A program made the translations under genes and the position numbers. From Capsulimonas corticalis (lineage in GTDB: Bacteria; Armatimonadota; Armatimonadia; Armatimonadales; Capsulimonadaceae), in NCBI RefSeq assembly GCF_003574315.2, contig NZ_AP025739.1:3224001-3288000 (forward strand): a stretch of 64,000 nucleotides of DNA. Direction: 5' to 3'. The number at the start of each line of letters is the position of its first letter. Within the stretch, counting starts at the first letter, position 1. Below are positions 1 through 7,956 of this stretch, piece after piece. The notes below the pieces were generated by a model. The model did not search any database. It was given only the letters and a program-made list of their open reading frames with translations, and was not told the DNA's origin.

Positions 1-1
1 T

Positions 2-979
2 TCGCTCGCGGCGATCACGGGGCGAGCGGTCGAGTTTGAGAACATCCGGGCGGGCCGCGCGAAGCCGGGTCTGAAGGCGCAGCATCTCGCCGCCGTGCGC
101 GCGGCGGCGGAGATCTGCGGCGCGGGGCTGTCCGGGGCGGAAGTCGGATCACAGCGGCTTGGGTTTTACCCGGCGACGCCGCCGCGCCCGGGTAAGTATC
201 GCTTCGAGATCGGGACAGCGGGGGCGTCCACGCTGGTCATGCAGACGGTCCTGATCCCGCTGGCGCTTGCTCAGTCGTCGTCCGAAGTCGTGGTGACGGG
301 CGGGACGCACGCGCTGCACGCGCCGGCGTATGAGTATCTGGCGCATGTGTATGGAGATTTGATCGCCGATCATGGTCTGACGGCGATATTCGATTCGACG
401 GCCGCCGGCTTCTTTCCACGTGGCGGCGGTCAGATCCGCGCGGAAATCGCGCCGTCTTATTTGGAGCGTCCGGTCGATCTCCTCCAGCGCGGCGCGCTGG
501 TTTCCGTCACGGCGTACATCGTGACGTCGAACCTTCCCGCGACGGTCGCGGCGCGGGGCGAGACGGCGGTGATCGAAGGTCTGCGCGGCGTGGTGCGGCC
601 GAAGATCGTCACGCGCGATGCGCCGTCCCTGGGGCCGGGCGCCTGCCTTGTATTAGTCGCCCGCGCCGAAAACGCCGTCGCGGGATTCTCCGCCATCGGC
701 GAACGCGGGACGCCGATGGAGACCGTCGTGGCGAACGCCTGCGCGGACCTGCGCGCCTGGCTGACGTCCGGCGCCGCCTGCGAGGAGCACCTCGCCGACC
801 AGCTCGTCCTGCCCATGGCCCTCGTCCCCGAAACAAGCCGCTGGAGCGTCTCCGTGGTGACGGACCATCTGCGAACGGTGCTGCATATCGTCCGGCAGTT
901 TCTGGATGTGGAGACGTCGCTGGAGGAAAAGACGGACGGTTCGGGAGTGGTGACGATGCGTGGGCAAGCCTATCGCTAG
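2..979 (+). CDS. rtcA: RNA 3'-terminal phosphate cyclase, 5'-truncated by window edge
   Basis: Converts RNA 3'-phosphate ends to 2',3'-cyclic phosphates using ATP, through a covalent RtcA-AMP intermediate, in the cytoplasm. The reading frame is open from base 2, so the gene starts before the window; 325 codons are visible against about 340 in the family, and only some 15-20 residues should be missing. Family signatures seen: LKAQHLAAVRAAAEI near the start, the GFFPRGGGQ segment in the middle, and EEHLADQLVLPMAL near the C-terminus, whose His is the adenylated residue of the family. No rtcB or rtcR partner is visible on this side. A hairpin follows the stop codon and the next gene is convergent, so this is the 3' end of its transcript. 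Confidence 0.95.
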   Translation, partial: SLAAITGRAVEFENIRAGRAKPGLKAQHLAAVRAAAEICGAGLSGAEVGSQRLGFYPATPPRPGKYRFEIGTAGASTLVMQTVLIPLALAQSSSEVVVTGGTHALHAPAYEYLAHVYGDLIADHGLTAIFDSTAAGFFPRGGGQIRAEIAPSYLERPVDLLQRGALVSVTAYIVTSNLPATVAARGETAVIEGLRGVVRPKIVTRDAPSLGPGACLVLVARAENAVAGFSAIGERGTPMETVVANACADLRAWLTSGAACEEHLADQLVLPMALVPETSRWSVSVVTDHLRTVLHIVRQFLDVETSLEEKTDGSGVVTMRGQAYR

Positions 980-992
980 ACTTCGATCGCCC

Positions 993-1022
993 GGCAAAGC
1001 CACCCCCGGGCGTGGCTTTGCC
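993..1022. terminator. Bidirectional hairpin between rtcA and the TerC gene
   Basis: Perfect 11-bp inverted repeat (ggcaaagccac at 993-1003 paired with gtggctttgcc at 1012-1022) in the 60-bp gap between two convergent genes. There is no long T tract, so efficiency is uncertain, but its position fits a shared terminator. Confidence 0.6.
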
Positions 1023-1039
1023 CCCGGGATGGTTTTGCG

Positions 1040-1762
1040 TCACCTTAAAATCCCAGGGTAGCGTTGACGCCGCACGGCGTACGCAGTCCCAAGCACGATA
1101 ATCGCGGCCATGCCGGACCAGAAGGCCCAGTCGGGGAGGCCGAAGTTCCAGTCTTGGTGGTACACGGCGTCGCCGAAGACGTCGAGCGCTTCGGACAGGA
1201 GGCGGACGCCGGCCCAGCCGACCAGGGCGTAAGCGGCGTGGTCGAGGGCGGGGTAGCGCTCCAGGAGTTTCAAGAAGAGACCGGAGACGAAGCGCAGGGC
1301 GATGATGCCGATTCCGACGCCGATGTAGATGACCAGAAGTTTGTCTGTCATGGCGACGGCGACTAAAATCGAATCGATCGCGAAGGCGGCGTCGGTGAGC
1401 GCGAGGGCGAGGACGACGCTGCGGAACGCGGCTTTGCCGAGCGCGGCGGAGGCGGGCGCTGCCTCAGTGGTCTGTGGTTTTTGAGGGTTCTTCGACTTGA
1501 CGAAGTGGCCGACGCAAAGAAAGAGCAGATAAACGGCGCCCGCCGCGCGCAGATACCAGAGATGGATGATGGTCGAGGCGACCAAAAGTCCCACCATGCG
1601 CATGAGAAAAGACAGGGCGACGCCGACTGTCAGCGCCCGCGACTGCATCCTCTTATCTGGAAGGCGCCTGGCGATAATCGCCAGCACCAGCGCGTTGTCC
1701 GCCGACAGCAGCGCCTCCAGCAGCACCAGCATCCCGATCGTCGCCAAATCTTGAAGAACCAA
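1040..1762 (-). CDS. TerC-family membrane protein, probable Mn2+ exporter
   Basis: Integral membrane protein of 240 aa in the TerC/YkoY family, whose members export metal ions (Mn2+), in part to supply secreted or envelope proteins. About seven hydrophobic helices are visible. The two family motifs with membrane-embedded acidic residues are present: SADNALVLA near residue 20 and TDAAFAIDSI near residue 125. A charged loop with KNPQKPQ lies between the halves. The start is TTG at 1760-1762, with AAAGGCG seven bases upstream. A yybP-ykoY riboswitch and an intrinsic terminator lie in its 5' leader, which strongly supports manganese as the relevant ion. The tellurite-resistance label of the family is historical and not implied here. 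Confidence 0.9.
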   Translation of the reverse strand: MVLQDLATIGMLVLLEALLSADNALVLAIIARRLPDKRMQSRALTVGVALSFLMRMVGLLVASTIIHLWYLRAAGAVYLLFLCVGHFVKSKNPQKPQTTEAAPASAALGKAAFRSVVLALALTDAAFAIDSILVAVAMTDKLLVIYIGVGIGIIALRFVSGLFLKLLERYPALDHAAYALVGWAGVRLLSEALDVFGDAVYHQDWNFGLPDWAFWSGMAAIIVLGTAYAVRRQRYPGILR

Positions 1763-1792
1763 TTTCTTCGCCTTTCATCCGAGCAATTCTGT

Positions 1793-1836
1793 CCCTTCCC
1801 GCTGCGGGAGGGATGGCCCGAAGGGCCGGGGTAGGT
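1793..1836. repeat. Copy of a dispersed palindromic repeat inside the terC leader
   Basis: The segment reads cccttcccgctgcgggaggg, then a short ggccc-palindrome and gggtagg. It matches in layout and largely in sequence one arm of the inverted repeat at 58357-58508 (cccttcccg, gcgggagggg, tggcccgcagggcc, gaggtggg). It lies in the untranslated leader between the riboswitch terminator and the TerC start. This looks like a genome-dispersed REP-like element rather than a gene-specific signal. Confidence 0.5.
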
Positions 1837-1850
1837 AGAAATGAGGTCAC

Positions 1851-1906
1851 AAAAAAAGACCTTCGGTCCTGAGTTCACGAAAGACGTGAACGCGGGACCG
1901 AAGGTC
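1851..1906 (-). terminator. Riboswitch expression-platform terminator for the TerC gene
   Basis: Read on the minus strand: gaccttcggtcc (1895-1906) pairs perfectly with ggaccgaaggtc (1858-1869), followed by seven T. A second hairpin (gttcacg / cgtgaac, 1873-1891) sits within the loop. The 5' side of the stem overlaps the last bases of the aptamer, the usual layout of a switch in which ligand binding prevents termination. Confidence 0.85.
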
Positions 1907-1995
1907 TCGCTGTTTCATCGGCGGGCCGGGAGCAAAAGCTCCGTCTTGACGACCCGACGATCCACAATGGTTTGGGATGGCTACTCCCCTTCGCG
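1905..1995 (-). ncRNA. yybP-ykoY manganese riboswitch
   Basis: On the minus strand the leader begins with AAGGGGAGTAGCC (1980-1992), the conserved 5' signature of the yybP-ykoY class. It then continues through GTCGTCAAGACGG, a GGAGC-loop-GCTCC stem and GGCCCGCCGATGAAACAG before running into GAGACCTT. These are the conserved blocks of the Mn2+-sensing class in the right order, and a TerC-family exporter is its commonest target. The terminator immediately downstream predicts an ON switch: Mn2+ bound, gene transcribed. Exact boundaries were set by eye. Confidence 0.93.
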
Positions 1996-1998
1996 CCT

Positions 1999-2025
1999 GT
2001 TATACCCTGCGGCCCGCGCGTTCAA
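1999..2025 (-). promoter_or_regulatory. Candidate promoter for the Mn2+ riboswitch/TerC transcript
   Basis: Minus-strand TTGAAC (2020-2025) and TATAAC (1999-2004), separated by 15 bp. Both hexamers are close to the sigma-70 consensus but the spacer is short. A start about seven bases past the -10 would fall at roughly 1992, exactly at the first conserved base of the riboswitch, which supports the assignment. Confidence 0.6.
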
Positions 2026-2066
2026 ACCTGTGGCTTTTGCGACATATTCCGCGCCTTTTCGCATTC

Positions 2067-2096
2067 TGGACAGAGCTCGATGAAAACGGGTATCAT
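2067..2096 (+). promoter_or_regulatory. Candidate promoter for the TPP riboswitch operon
   Basis: TGGACA (2067-2072) and TATCAT (2091-2096), each five of six to the sigma-70 consensus with an 18-bp spacer. It lies about 25 bases before the TPP aptamer and diverges from the Mn2+ riboswitch promoter about 45 bp away. Confidence 0.6.
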
Positions 2097-2121
2097 AAGA
2101 GCGAAAATATCTGATGACGCG

Positions 2122-2225
2122 TCTGCTAGGGGAGCCGCCATCGCGCAAGTTTGCGCGGGCTGCTGAGAGGGCTTGAAGGCCGACCCTATCAACCTGATCC
2201 GGTTCGTACCGGCGTAGGGAAGTGG
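2122..2225 (+). ncRNA. TPP riboswitch (THI element)
   Basis: Contains the conserved blocks of the thiamine pyrophosphate aptamer in order: GGGGAGCC (2129-2136), GCTGAGAGGGC (2162-2172), GACCCT (2182-2187), ACCTGATCCGGTTCGTACCG (2192-2211) and GCGTAGGGAAGTGG. A variable stem (cgcgcaagtttgcgcg) lies between the first two blocks. Downstream is a 10-bp terminator hairpin, and the transcript leads into thiamine pyrophosphokinase, the enzyme that makes the ligand. This gives feedback repression: TPP bound, transcription stops. The prepilin-like gene that comes first in the transcript is unexpected. Confidence 0.96.
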
Positions 2226-2263
2226 ACCGCCTCGGCCGGCGTGTCCGGCCCTGCGGAAATTAC

Positions 2264-2298
2264 GCCACCTTCCCCCATGCGGAAGGTGGCTTTTGTTT
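2264..2298 (+). terminator. TPP riboswitch terminator
   Basis: Perfect 10-bp hairpin: gccaccttcc (2264-2273) pairs with ggaaggtggc (2281-2290), followed by ttttgttt. It lies about 40 bases downstream of the aptamer and before the first gene of the operon, as expected for an OFF-type transcriptional switch. Confidence 0.85.
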
Positions 2299-2339
2299 TG
2301 CCACACTGTTTCGACGCGTCCTGCCAAAGGACACCACCC

Positions 2340-3086
2340 ATGAATAGCCGAAATTTCCGCTCCTGGAATCGCCAGGGGTTTACTTTGATTGAGCTCCTCG
2401 TCGTCATAGCCATCATAGCGATTCTCGCGGCCATTCTCTTCCCCGTCTTCGCACAGGCGCGGGAAAAGGCGCGCGAAGTCACGTGCACCTCGAATATGCG
2501 CCAGATCGGCCTCGCCGTGCGTATGTACGTGCAGGACAACGATGAGACATATCCCATCTTCCAGGCTTATAACTCGGGCGTCGGCGCGCCGTCCCATCTG
2601 GGCGTTGAGGTCGAGCTGGAGCCTTACACGAAAAGCACGAACGTCTTTCTTTGTCCCGATGACTCCGGAGACCCGTTCACCGGCGGCAAGAACTACGTGA
2701 CCGTCTATGGCTCATCCTATCGGTTCGACCGCGCGTGTTTCTCGGCGATCCCCGGAGTATCGCTGCAAAACGACGCCCCCATCGATCTCACCACTCCCGG
2801 CCATCGTGAGGGCGTCGTGACCGACGCCATGTTCGAATCGACCGCCGAAACGCGCATTATGCGCGATGAGATGATGCCCTGGTTCGCGCCGCAAGTCGAC
2901 ACGACCGACAAGTACGGCTACGCCGATCCGGCGCAGCTGTATTATAAGCAGTGGCATCCGCGCGGCGGCGGCTTGATCTTTGCCGACGGGCATGCGAAGT
3001 TTACGACCTCGGAGACGACGTTCCTGAACTATAACGAAACGCCCGACGGCGCGAAGTTCCCGGCCTGCTGGACCGCCTGTGACTAA
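2340..3086 (+). CDS. Prepilin-type N-terminal domain protein (type II pseudopilin-like)
   Basis: 248-aa secreted/pilin-like protein. The N-terminus has a short basic leader, the prepilin peptidase site [11 protein letters not shown] (cleavage after Gly, methylated Phe, Glu at +5), a hydrophobic helix and then [14 protein letters not shown], the hallmark of the abundant Armatimonadota pseudopilins. The C-terminal part carries a [16 protein letters not shown] segment, the H-X9-DG type motif common in these families. ATG 2340 was chosen because AAAGGA lies ten bases upstream; the frame is open further 5' but would cross the riboswitch. The stop overlaps the GTG of the next gene by eight bases, so it is truly in the thiamine operon. 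Role unknown. Confidence 0.9.
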   Translation: MNSRNFRSWNRQGFTLIELLVVIAIIAILAAILFPVFAQAREKAREVTCTSNMRQIGLAVRMYVQDNDETYPIFQAYNSGVGAPSHLGVEVELEPYTKSTNVFLCPDDSGDPFTGGKNYVTVYGSSYRFDRACFSAIPGVSLQNDAPIDLTTPGHREGVVTDAMFESTAETRIMRDEMMPWFAPQVDTTDKYGYADPAQLYYKQWHPRGGGLIFADGHAKFTTSETTFLNYNETPDGAKFPACWTACD

Positions 3087-3744
3087 CGAACGCGCCACTA
3101 TCCTCGCCAACGGCCCCTTTGTGGACGACGGCCGCCTTCGCGCGCGCATCGCGGAAGGCGGCGGACCGCTGATCGGCGTGGACGGCGGCGCGTGGCGCTT
3201 GTACGAATTGGGATTCACGCCGCGCTGGGTAACCGGTGATTATGATTCGGTGACGCCCGCGCAGCGGGAAACGCTGGAGGCGGCCGGCGCGCGGTTCGTG
3301 GAGACGCCGGATCAGTACCGGGTGGACCTGGACAAGGCGCTCGCCTTTGCGATCGACGAAGCCGGCGCGCGGGATATCGCGGTCTTCGGCGCTGGCGGAG
3401 GCCGTCTGGACCATACCGTGGCGGCGCTGGCGGCGGCGGTCGCGCATGGGCAGAGGGCGTCGATCCAGCTGATCGACGCCCACGGCGCCGCACGGCCGGT
3501 TTATGGGGAATTGACGCTGACGGGGAGTGATTTGATAGGGCGCGTGGTCTCTTTGATCGCGCTGGGAACCGTCGAAGATGTCTGGTTCGACGGCGTCCGC
3601 TGGCCGTTGACGGGACAATCGGTCGGCCCCTATGGGAGGGATGCGACATCGAATGAGATTGTGTCGGACACGATTTGTGTCCGCGCGGGGGCGGGGGATT
3701 TGTTGATTTATCTGCATCACGGCGCGCCGGAGCGCTCGGCATGA
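3079..3744 (+). CDS. thiN: Thiamine pyrophosphokinase
   Basis: Transfers pyrophosphate from ATP to thiamine, giving thiamine pyrophosphate (TPP); cytoplasmic. 221 aa, the normal length. The N-terminal catalytic half shows [13 protein letters not shown], the metal/ATP-binding GDYDSVTP, and [10 protein letters not shown], which corresponds to the family's D-K-x-D region, followed by [15 protein letters not shown]. The C-terminal TPK beta domain ends [10 protein letters not shown]. It starts at GTG 3079 inside the end of the prepilin-like gene (8-bp overlap) and its stop overlaps the next ATG (ATGA), so the three genes are translationally coupled. Expression is under the TPP riboswitch, consistent with its product being the ligand. 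Confidence 0.93.
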   Translation: MTNERATILANGPFVDDGRLRARIAEGGGPLIGVDGGAWRLYELGFTPRWVTGDYDSVTPAQRETLEAAGARFVETPDQYRVDLDKALAFAIDEAGARDIAVFGAGGGRLDHTVAALAAAVAHGQRASIQLIDAHGAARPVYGELTLTGSDLIGRVVSLIALGTVEDVWFDGVRWPLTGQSVGPYGRDATSNEIVSDTICVRAGAGDLLIYLHHGAPERSA

Positions 3745-5180
3745 CCAATCCCGTGCGCTTCGCGCCGCTCGATTACGCGCTGATCGCGATCTACTTTGCC
3801 TTTCTCGTGGTGATTGGGGTCTTTACGGCGCGCCGTAAGGTGACGGGGGAGAGCAGCGAGGATTTCATGCTCGCCGGGCGCAGCCTGACCCTGCCGGCCT
3901 TCGTCGCCTCGCTTGTCGCGACCTGGTACGGCGGCATTTTGGGGGTGGGGCAGTTCGCCTACGAATCCGGCGTCGCCACCTGGACGGTCTTTGGACTGCC
4001 TTACTATCTCTTTGCCGTCATTTACGCCTTTTTTCTCGCCGGCAAAGTGCGCGGCGTGGCGCGCCTGACCATTCCCGACACGCTGCAATCGGCGCACAGC
4101 CGCCCGGTCGCGCTGCTCGGATCGCTGTTTCTCTTTTGCCTCGTGACGCCCGCTCCCTACACATTGATGCTCGGGACGATGCTGCATGATATGTTCGGCT
4201 GGCCGCTGCTGCTCGCGCTCATACTCGGGACGATCCTTTCCGTCGCCTTCGTCGTGACGGGCGGCTTCAACACCGACGTCCGCACCAATATCTTCCAGTT
4301 TCTGCTGATGTTCACGTCGTTCGCCATGATCCTCGGCTTTGCGGTCGTGAAGCATGGCGGCGTCGGCGCGATGTTCGCCCAGCTTCCTCCCACCCTGCGC
4401 CAGCCGAGCGGCGGTCTTGCTTGGCCCCTGATCGTCGTCTGGTACTTCATCGCGATGTGGACATTGGTCGATCCCGGTTTCCATCAGCGCTGCTCGGCGG
4501 CGTCCAGCCCGCGCACGGCGCGCAACGGGATCTTGATCTCGGTGCTCTGCTGGGCGCTGTTCGACTTCATGACCATCACCACCGGCCTATACGCGCGGGT
4601 GCTGCTGCCCCATCTGAGCAACACCGTGGAAGCGTACCCCGCGCTGTCCCAACTGATCCTTCCGGCCGGAGCCAAGGGCTACTTCTGGGTGGGGATGCTG
4701 GCGACCGTCATGAGCACGGTGATCTCCTACACGCTGATCGCGGCGATCACCGTCGGCCGGGATATCGTCTGGCGCTTCGCGCCCCAGCGGACCGGGGAGA
4801 GCGATGTGTTCTGGACCCGTATCGGCGTCGTGGTCTCCTCGGCGCTCGCCATTCTTGCCGCGTACAAGCTTCCGACTGTGGTCGGCCTCTGGTACACCAT
4901 CGGCACGGCGTTTATCCCTGGACTGCTCCTGCCGCTGCTCACGGCCTACAGCCCCCGCGTGCGCGTGGCGCCGCCGTACACATTCGTCGCGATGCTGCTC
5001 GGCGTGGCGCTCCCGATCGTCTGGATGGTCCTCGGGTACAAGGCGGGCGGCATGGATGAAGACCACTATCCCTGGCGTATCGAGCCGATCTACCTGGGCC
5101 TGGGCGCATCCACGCTCGTCTGGGCGGCGGGGCGCATCGCGGGCGGCCGCGTGAAGTCCGCCGCTCCGGCTGCGGTATAA
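3741..5180 (+). CDS. Sodium:solute symporter (SSF/SLC5 family), candidate thiamine or precursor transporter
   Basis: 479-aa membrane protein with about 13 hydrophobic segments. SSF features seen: an N-terminal helix followed by FMLAGRSLTLPAFVASLVATWYGG, and DPGFHQRCSAASSPRTARNG, which matches the family's R-x-x-x-A-K/S-coupled loop. The family drives solute uptake with Na+. ATG 3741 overlaps the thiN stop (ATGA). Position within a TPP-riboswitch operon next to thiN suggests thiamine, HMP or a related precursor as substrate; this is inferred from context, since SSF sequence alone does not give substrate. The salvage logic fits: import thiamine, then pyrophosphorylate it. Confidence 0.85.
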   Translation: MTNPVRFAPLDYALIAIYFAFLVVIGVFTARRKVTGESSEDFMLAGRSLTLPAFVASLVATWYGGILGVGQFAYESGVATWTVFGLPYYLFAVIYAFFLAGKVRGVARLTIPDTLQSAHSRPVALLGSLFLFCLVTPAPYTLMLGTMLHDMFGWPLLLALILGTILSVAFVVTGGFNTDVRTNIFQFLLMFTSFAMILGFAVVKHGGVGAMFAQLPPTLRQPSGGLAWPLIVVWYFIAMWTLVDPGFHQRCSAASSPRTARNGILISVLCWALFDFMTITTGLYARVLLPHLSNTVEAYPALSQLILPAGAKGYFWVGMLATVMSTVISYTLIAAITVGRDIVWRFAPQRTGESDVFWTRIGVVVSSALAILAAYKLPTVVGLWYTIGTAFIPGLLLPLLTAYSPRVRVAPPYTFVAMLLGVALPIVWMVLGYKAGGMDEDHYPWRIEPIYLGLGASTLVWAAGRIAGGRVKSAAPAAV

Positions 5181-5211
5181 TGGTCTGACTATCCCAGTCA
5201 GGAGCCTCGTC

Positions 5212-6009
5212 ATGCCGTATCTCGCCGGAATCGTTCTGTATCCCATCAAAGCCCTCGATCCGATCCGCGTTTCCCAGGCGCGAATTGTCGGCAGCGGCGC
5301 GCTGGAGCATGACCGCGAGCTGGCGATTGTCGACGCCGAGGGGCGGCTGGTGAACGGCAAGCGCAACCTACTCATCCATAACCTCTGCACGGGCGTCAAT
5401 TGGGATGAAGGCGTGGTCTATCTGGACACCCGCCAGGGCGACCGGGCCGCGCAGTTCCATCTGGACCGCGAGCGCGACGCGCTGGAGGCGTGGCTCAGCG
5501 ATTACTTCTCCCAGCCCGTGACGCTTCGCCGCAACGCCGAAGGCGGCTTTCCCGACGATCCCAAGAACCCCGGCCCCACGATTATCGGACGCTCCAGCAT
5601 CGAGCAAGTCGCCTCCTGGTACGACGGCGTTACATACGATGAGACGAAGAAGCGCTTTCGGGCCAACCTGGAAATCGGCGACGCCGAGCCGTTCTGGGAG
5701 GACCGCTTGTTCGGCCCTGTCGACGAAAACATGACGTTCTCCATCGGCGATGTCCAGTTCGAGGGGACTAACCCTTGCCAGCGGTGCATCGTGCCCACAC
5801 GCGACACCAAGACGGGCGCATCGACGGATCAATTCGCCGAGATTTTCCGCGCGCGCCGGGAGGAGTCGCTGCCGGAATGGGCGACCCGCGAACGTTTTAA
5901 CCATTTTTACCGATTGTCCGTGAATACCCGTTTGGCTCCCACGGAGTTGGGTAAGATGCTCCGGGTAGGAGACGAAGTCCGATTGTCCGTGGGAACTCCC
6001 GAAGAATAA
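5212..6009 (+). CDS. MOSC domain protein (YcbX/mARC-like)
   Basis: 265 aa with an N-terminal MOSC_N beta-barrel (MPYLAGIVLYPIKALDP, typical of the YcbX/mARC family) and a C-terminal MOSC domain. The NPCQRCIVPTRDTKTG segment contains the conserved Cys that binds the molybdenum cofactor in mARC/YcbX enzymes. Those proteins reduce N-hydroxylated compounds such as base analogues. There is no fused ferredoxin domain, unlike E. coli YcbX, so an external electron donor would be needed. Apparently monocistronic; AGGAG lies about ten bases before the ATG. Confidence 0.85.
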   Translation: MPYLAGIVLYPIKALDPIRVSQARIVGSGALEHDRELAIVDAEGRLVNGKRNLLIHNLCTGVNWDEGVVYLDTRQGDRAAQFHLDRERDALEAWLSDYFSQPVTLRRNAEGGFPDDPKNPGPTIIGRSSIEQVASWYDGVTYDETKKRFRANLEIGDAEPFWEDRLFGPVDENMTFSIGDVQFEGTNPCQRCIVPTRDTKTGASTDQFAEIFRARREESLPEWATRERFNHFYRLSVNTRLAPTELGKMLRVGDEVRLSVGTPEE

Positions 6010-6070
6010 AGGGGATTGTAGCCTCGGACGCCGGTCAAAATATGAGATCTGGCGACGAAGGAGAATTCAC

Positions 6071-6865
6071 ATGGATTTAGGATTGAAGGGCAAAATCGCT
6101 CTGGTGACGGGATCCACGGCGGGCATCGGTCTGGCGACGGCGCAAGGATTGGCGAACGAGGGCGCGTCGGTCGTCGTGAACGGCCGGACTCAGGAGCGCG
6201 TGGATCAGGCGGTCGCGAAGATCAAAGAAGTGTCGCCGGGCGCGGACGTCACGGGGATCGCCGCCGATCTGAGTACGGCCGAAGGCGTCTCCGCTCTCGT
6301 CGAGAAACTGCCGCGTGTGGACGTGCTTGTCAATAACATGGGTATCTTCGAGCCGAAGGCGTTTGAAGAGATCACCGATGACGACTGGCTGAATATTTTC
6401 CAGGCGAACGTGATGAGCGGCGTCCGCCTGACCCGCCACTATCTGCCCGGTCTGCGCGAGCGCAACTGGGGCCGCGTGCTGTTCGTCTCCAGTGAATCGG
6501 CGGTGCAGATCCCGGCGGAGATGATCCACTACGGCGTCACCAAAACCGCCCAGGTCGCCGTCGCGCGCGGCATCGCCGAAACACTCGTCGGCACAGGCGT
6601 CACCGTCAACAGCGTCCTCGTCGGCCCAACGAACTCCGAAGGCGTCGGCACGTTCGTTTCCCAGATGGCGAAAAAAGAGGGCGTGGACGAGGCGACAATG
6701 GAGAAGCAATTCTTCGAGACAGCCCGTCCCTCCTCGCTGATCAAGCGCTTCGAGACAACCGAGGAAGTCGCGAACATGATCGTCTACCTCAGCAGCGAAC
6801 AAGCCTCCGCCACCACCGGCTCCGCAATCCGCGTCGACGGCGGCGTCACCCGCGCGATTCTTTAA
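6071..6865 (+). CDS. Short-chain dehydrogenase/reductase
   Basis: 264-aa classical SDR with a Rossmann fold. Cofactor motif TGSTAGIG lies at residues 14-21 and NNMG near 90. The catalytic Ser is in VSSES near 140 and the YxxxK motif is YGVTK near 155. The VNGRT segment after beta-2 favours NADP(H). Substrate unknown. AAGGAG lies about eight bases before the ATG. The last 30 bases (encoding DGGVTRAIL plus stop) recur, 27 of 30 identical, about 1.1 kb downstream beyond the ankyrin gene. Confidence 0.92.
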   Translation: MDLGLKGKIALVTGSTAGIGLATAQGLANEGASVVVNGRTQERVDQAVAKIKEVSPGADVTGIAADLSTAEGVSALVEKLPRVDVLVNNMGIFEPKAFEEITDDDWLNIFQANVMSGVRLTRHYLPGLRERNWGRVLFVSSESAVQIPAEMIHYGVTKTAQVAVARGIAETLVGTGVTVNSVLVGPTNSEGVGTFVSQMAKKEGVDEATMEKQFFETARPSSLIKRFETTEEVANMIVYLSSEQASATTGSAIRVDGGVTRAIL

Positions 6866-6879
6866 GCGCATTCAATTGG

Positions 6880-6902
6880 CCCTCGGCGCGCCGCGCCGAG
6901 GG
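6880..6902 (+). terminator. Hairpin downstream of the SDR gene
   Basis: ccctcggcg (6880-6888) pairs with cgccgaggg (6894-6902) 15 bases after the SDR stop. There is no strong T tract, so terminator activity is uncertain. Confidence 0.45.
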
Positions 6903-6944
6903 TCGGTTCTCGCGATTCAGGCGCTCTCTCTGCTACAATTGGGC

Positions 6945-7898
6945 ATGAAGCGACTGACTTTTGCCGGGAGAGCGTGTATGCTGCTGATAGCGGTTTGCCT
7001 CTCTTTCCCTGTTGCGTTCCGCGCCGTCGCACAGACGTCACATGGCGCACATCGTAATCTCGATCGCGCATTCCGTAATTCTGACTGGGATATAGCACGT
7101 CTGAAAAGGCTTCTCGCTCAGGGCGCGAATGTCGACGCCAAGGATGACGCTGGGCAGACGCGTCTGGACAGCGCAGTACGATTAGGACGAACTCGCGAAG
7201 TGCAATTCCTGCTCGACGCGGGAGCCGACGCCAATCATGCAAGTTACGAAGGAGCGCCGCTTGCGGCCGCTGTGGATAATCTATCCCAGCTTGCAAATCT
7301 TCCCTGTCAGCCCCATAGCACCCTCATCGCATTGTTTATCCAGCCGCCCCTCGCCGATCCGAAAGAGCGGGCAAAGATCTCGCAAGAGTTTTTGCAAAAG
7401 CGTGCGCGGCAACTTGCAGTGGCCGCGCAGCCCAAAATAGGCGACTATCTTCGGATCATACGCCTCCTGCTGTCACATCACGCCAACCCTAATGTCGCCG
7501 CTCTCGGGAGCGGACGCGTTTTAGGAGCTGCTGTGTCCTCAGGCAGTTTGGATTGCGTCCAAGTGCTGATTCACTATGGCTCCCGCGTAAATGCTGGGGA
7601 TGATAGGCAAATCACGCCGCTGATGTGCTGCGGAGGCAAATATGCGACAGAGATCGCTGCTTTACTAATAACACGCGGCGCAGTGGTCAACACCCACGAC
7701 CGGGATGGAGAGACACCGTTCTCTTGCGCTGTAAAGACGCGAGACGCAGCCCTCGTGCGCCTGCTTTTGCGCCATGGCGCAAACCCAAGTACACATACTC
7801 TGGATGGGACTACTCCACTTTCCTATGCCATTGAGACAAAGAACAATGAAGCCGCAGTCTTGATCCGCGCCGCACTCAAGTCGCCACGCCCCCATTAG
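6945..7898 (+). CDS. Secreted ankyrin-repeat protein
   Basis: 317 aa. The N-terminus is a signal peptide (KR, then a hydrophobic stretch LLIAVCLSFPVAF, ending AVAQ). The rest is a series of about six ankyrin repeats, visible as recurring blocks such as LLAQGANVDAKDDAGQTRL, LLDAGADANHASYEGAPL, LLSHHANPNVAALGSG, LITRGAVVNTHDRDGETPF and LLRHGANPSTHTLDGTTPL. Ankyrin repeats mediate protein binding; with a signal peptide this should act in the periplasm or outside. The ATG at 6945 is chosen because it gives the signal peptide. Codon use is less GC-rich than its neighbours, and a duplicated scrap of the SDR gene end lies on the far side, both hinting at insertion. Confidence 0.85.
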   Translation: MKRLTFAGRACMLLIAVCLSFPVAFRAVAQTSHGAHRNLDRAFRNSDWDIARLKRLLAQGANVDAKDDAGQTRLDSAVRLGRTREVQFLLDAGADANHASYEGAPLAAAVDNLSQLANLPCQPHSTLIALFIQPPLADPKERAKISQEFLQKRARQLAVAAQPKIGDYLRIIRLLLSHHANPNVAALGSGRVLGAAVSSGSLDCVQVLIHYGSRVNAGDDRQITPLMCCGGKYATEIAALLITRGAVVNTHDRDGETPFSCAVKTRDAALVRLLLRHGANPSTHTLDGTTPLSYAIETKNNEAAVLIRAALKSPRPH

Positions 7899-7956
7899 CG
7901 GAGCGTCGCCCCAAAATCGGTGGGCTTCGCGCCATAGGTTGGATGGTTTCAAGCAG

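Noticed and set aside
1040-1762. Tellurite resistance as the function of the TerC-family protein
   Set aside because: There are no other ter genes, and a Mn2+ riboswitch directly controls it; manganese export is the simpler role.
2151-2339. N-terminal extension of the prepilin-like gene
   Set aside because: The extra 63 residues would be translated from within the TPP aptamer and its terminator; the ATG at 2340 has a proper ribosome-binding site and places the prepilin leader correctly.
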